64,000 nucleotides of DNA. It comes from JANXQG01 sp963775975. Lineage in GTDB: Bacteria; Planctomycetota; Planctomycetia; Pirellulales; Thermoguttaceae. Below the pieces are notes generated by a model, which worked only from the letters and a program-made list of their open reading frames with translations, had not been told where the DNA came from and did not search any database. This document shows positions 62,981-64,000 of the stretch, in pieces (the stretch's first letter is position 1; every line of letters starts with the position of its first letter). The DNA lies in contig CAVZKX010000005.1 in assembly GCA_963775975.1 (NCBI GenBank), forward strand, positions 1-64,000, written 5' to 3'. The translations under genes and the position numbers were made by a program.

Positions 62981-63748
62981 GTGCTTGCCTCCTCGTCTGC
63001 TTCTCCAGGGTTGCCGAGCGTGCAAACCGCACAGAGCTATCGCCTGAACGAGATTGTCGCCAATTACCGGCAACGGGTCGAATTGCCTTCGTACCTGTTG
63101 GCGGTCGACTGGTTCGATCGGGCGTTTCGCTCATTGGACGCCATACACGCCAGCGGCCGACTTCATCGCTCGATTGGCTTGGACAAGGTGCTGATCGGCG
63201 GCAATGACGAGGTGAGCATTGACGAAGGTCCGGCAGTCAGCAACGGCGGTTCGTTTGCACAGGCAGGCGCGATGAACTGTATCGCGCCGGAACAGGCCGC
63301 AGGTCGGGCGCTTGATCGCCGGTCGGACGTCTACAGCCTCGGCGCGGTGTTTTACGAACTACTGACGCTTCGGCAGCCGGGTGCTTATCCAGATCCGGCA
63401 TCGAGCGTCAACGTCACTGTGCCAAAAGGTTTCGACGCAATTCTATTTCGTACGCTAGCGGCGAATCCTGACGAGCGTTATGCTAGTGCGGACGAGGTTT
63501 TGGCCGAGTTGGACGCTTTTCGGCGGTCGCCTGCCTCGAGGCTATTGCCCGGAGGATTATTCCCGCAAAACCGACCGGTTCGGCCTGCCGGCGTGCCTCG
63601 CGCCGCTATGATCGCGGCCGGCGCGATCGTCGGTGCAGTAGGTGGCGCGATTGCGGGTGCGCTTTTACATTCGATCATCCCGGCAACGGTTCTCGTCGGC
63701 GCCATCGTGGGCGGCGTAATCGGATCGCTTGCCAAGACTACGACTTGA
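62981..63748 (+). CDS. Truncated Ser/Thr pseudokinase with C-terminal glycine-zipper membrane segment
   Basis: About 255 residues from GTG 62981 (start uncertain; GTG 63020 also possible). It matches only the C-lobe of Hanks-type kinases: LDAIHASGRLHRSIGLDKVL aligns with the catalytic loop but has HRS instead of HRD; the magnesium loop reads DEG; then MNCIAPEQAAGRALDRRSDV and YSLGAVFYELLTLRQPG. No ATP-binding N-lobe is present upstream. The C terminus (AAMIAAGAIVGAVGGAIAGA, then IIPATVLVGAIVGGVIGSL) is a glycine-zipper membrane pair. Probably a non-catalytic scaffold; close to a DUF2167 membrane gene 12 bases downstream. Confidence 0.75.
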   Translation: MLASSSASPGLPSVQTAQSYRLNEIVANYRQRVELPSYLLAVDWFDRAFRSLDAIHASGRLHRSIGLDKVLIGGNDEVSIDEGPAVSNGGSFAQAGAMNCIAPEQAAGRALDRRSDVYSLGAVFYELLTLRQPGAYPDPASSVNVTVPKGFDAILFRTLAANPDERYASADEVLAELDAFRRSPASRLLPGGLFPQNRPVRPAGVPRAAMIAAGAIVGAVGGAIAGALLHSIIPATVLVGAIVGGVIGSLAKTTT

Positions 63749-63760
63749 AAGGAGATTGTT

Positions 63761-64000
63761 ATGAAGTTTCTAGCCACGCGGCTCGTGCTTTTCGGCTTGC
63801 TCTCAGGACTAATCTTGGCCATCACACCGCTTGTCAAAGCCGCCGGCGACGACGACGGCAAGGCATTGCTCGCCGAGTTGCAGCGTCGAGAAGCTTTGTC
63901 CAAGTCGATCGTTTGGCAGGAGGGGCCGGCCGTCGGGAAGCTTGGCAACATGGCGGAGATTAAGATCCCATCAGGCTATCGCTTCACCGGACAGGATGGA
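63761..64000 (+). CDS. DUF2167 membrane protein, 3' partial
   Basis: First 80 residues only; the gene runs past the window end. AAAGGAG precedes ATG 63761. A signal or anchor helix (TRLVLFGLLSGLILAITPLV) is followed by the DUF2167 entry IVWQEGPAVGKLGNMAEIKI and PSGYRF. Members are membrane proteins of unknown function, often with three or four further helices that would lie outside the window. Likely co-transcribed with the pseudokinase. Confidence 0.8.
   Translation, partial: MKFLATRLVLFGLLSGLILAITPLVKAAGDDDGKALLAELQRREALSKSIVWQEGPAVGKLGNMAEIKIPSGYRFTGQDG

Overview
The window reads as a high-GC chromosome segment from a planctomycete, most likely Pirellulales or a close relative. This is inferred from gene content, not from a marker-gene search. 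The signs are: an ECF sigma factor paired with a membrane Ser/Thr kinase; an SHD1 domain; a formylglycine sulfatase; a TAT-exported Gfo/Idh/MocA oxidoreductase; HEAT-repeat and Gly-rich exported proteins; separate coaB and coaC genes; the block tpiA-secG-yicC-gmk-rpoZ-coaC-coaB; and a MoxR-DUF58-BatA-VWA cluster. I see no rRNA, tRNA, CRISPR array, prophage or classical insertion sequence.

Layout. 1-5.6 kb: YbhGFSR-type efflux operon (HlyD adaptor, double ABC ATPase, two ABC-2 permeases), split by an inverted-repeat-bounded four-helix-bundle gene and by two palindromic insertions. 5.8-9.7 kb: secretin-like protein with many frameshifts. 10-12.7 kb: ECF sigma factor and an exported thioredoxin-fold protein. 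12.8-17.1 kb: housekeeping block (CoA synthesis, omega subunit, guanylate kinase, YicC, SecG, TpiA). 17.4-18.6 kb: cytochrome P460 and Ohr. 18.9-22.3 kb: RuBisCO-like protein with a split transketolase. 22.5-24.7 kb: SPFH protein. 25-30.6 kb: peroxiredoxin, ECF sigma factor and a giant kinase fused to membrane-fusion-protein domains. 30.7-43.3 kb: sugar porter, membrane proteins, several exported planctomycete-type proteins, PilZ and DUF2254. 43.8-49.1 kb: MoxR/VWA cluster. 49-56.2 kb: DUF6941, sulfatase, KaiC-like ATPase, Fmt, MiaB, Rpn-type nuclease and an orphan antitoxin. 56.3-64 kb: GlnE, SUKH protein, flavoprotein, prenyltransferase-fold protein, pseudokinase and a DUF2167 gene cut by the window end.

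Two window-wide patterns stand out. First, at least nine families of short imperfect palindromes lie between genes, several exactly at start codons with duplicated flanks. Others have entered reading frames in frame (ABC linker, RuBisCO-like protein, kinase twice, thioredoxin-like N terminus). Second, about 20 single- or double-base indels interrupt otherwise well-preserved genes, mostly in GC runs, and eight of them fall within about 1.1 kb of the secretin gene. This looks more like consensus error than biology, so interrupted genes are annotated as single loci.

The most novel candidate is the operon bcp - ECF sigma - kinase (30602 down to 25043). Its kinase carries a zinc-type anti-sigma motif, a kinase domain, one membrane helix, an SHD1 domain and two AcrA/HlyD-like adaptor regions in one chain, with no RND pump nearby. 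The second is the operon joining a RuBisCO-like protein lacking the loop-6 lysine to a two-subunit transketolase.
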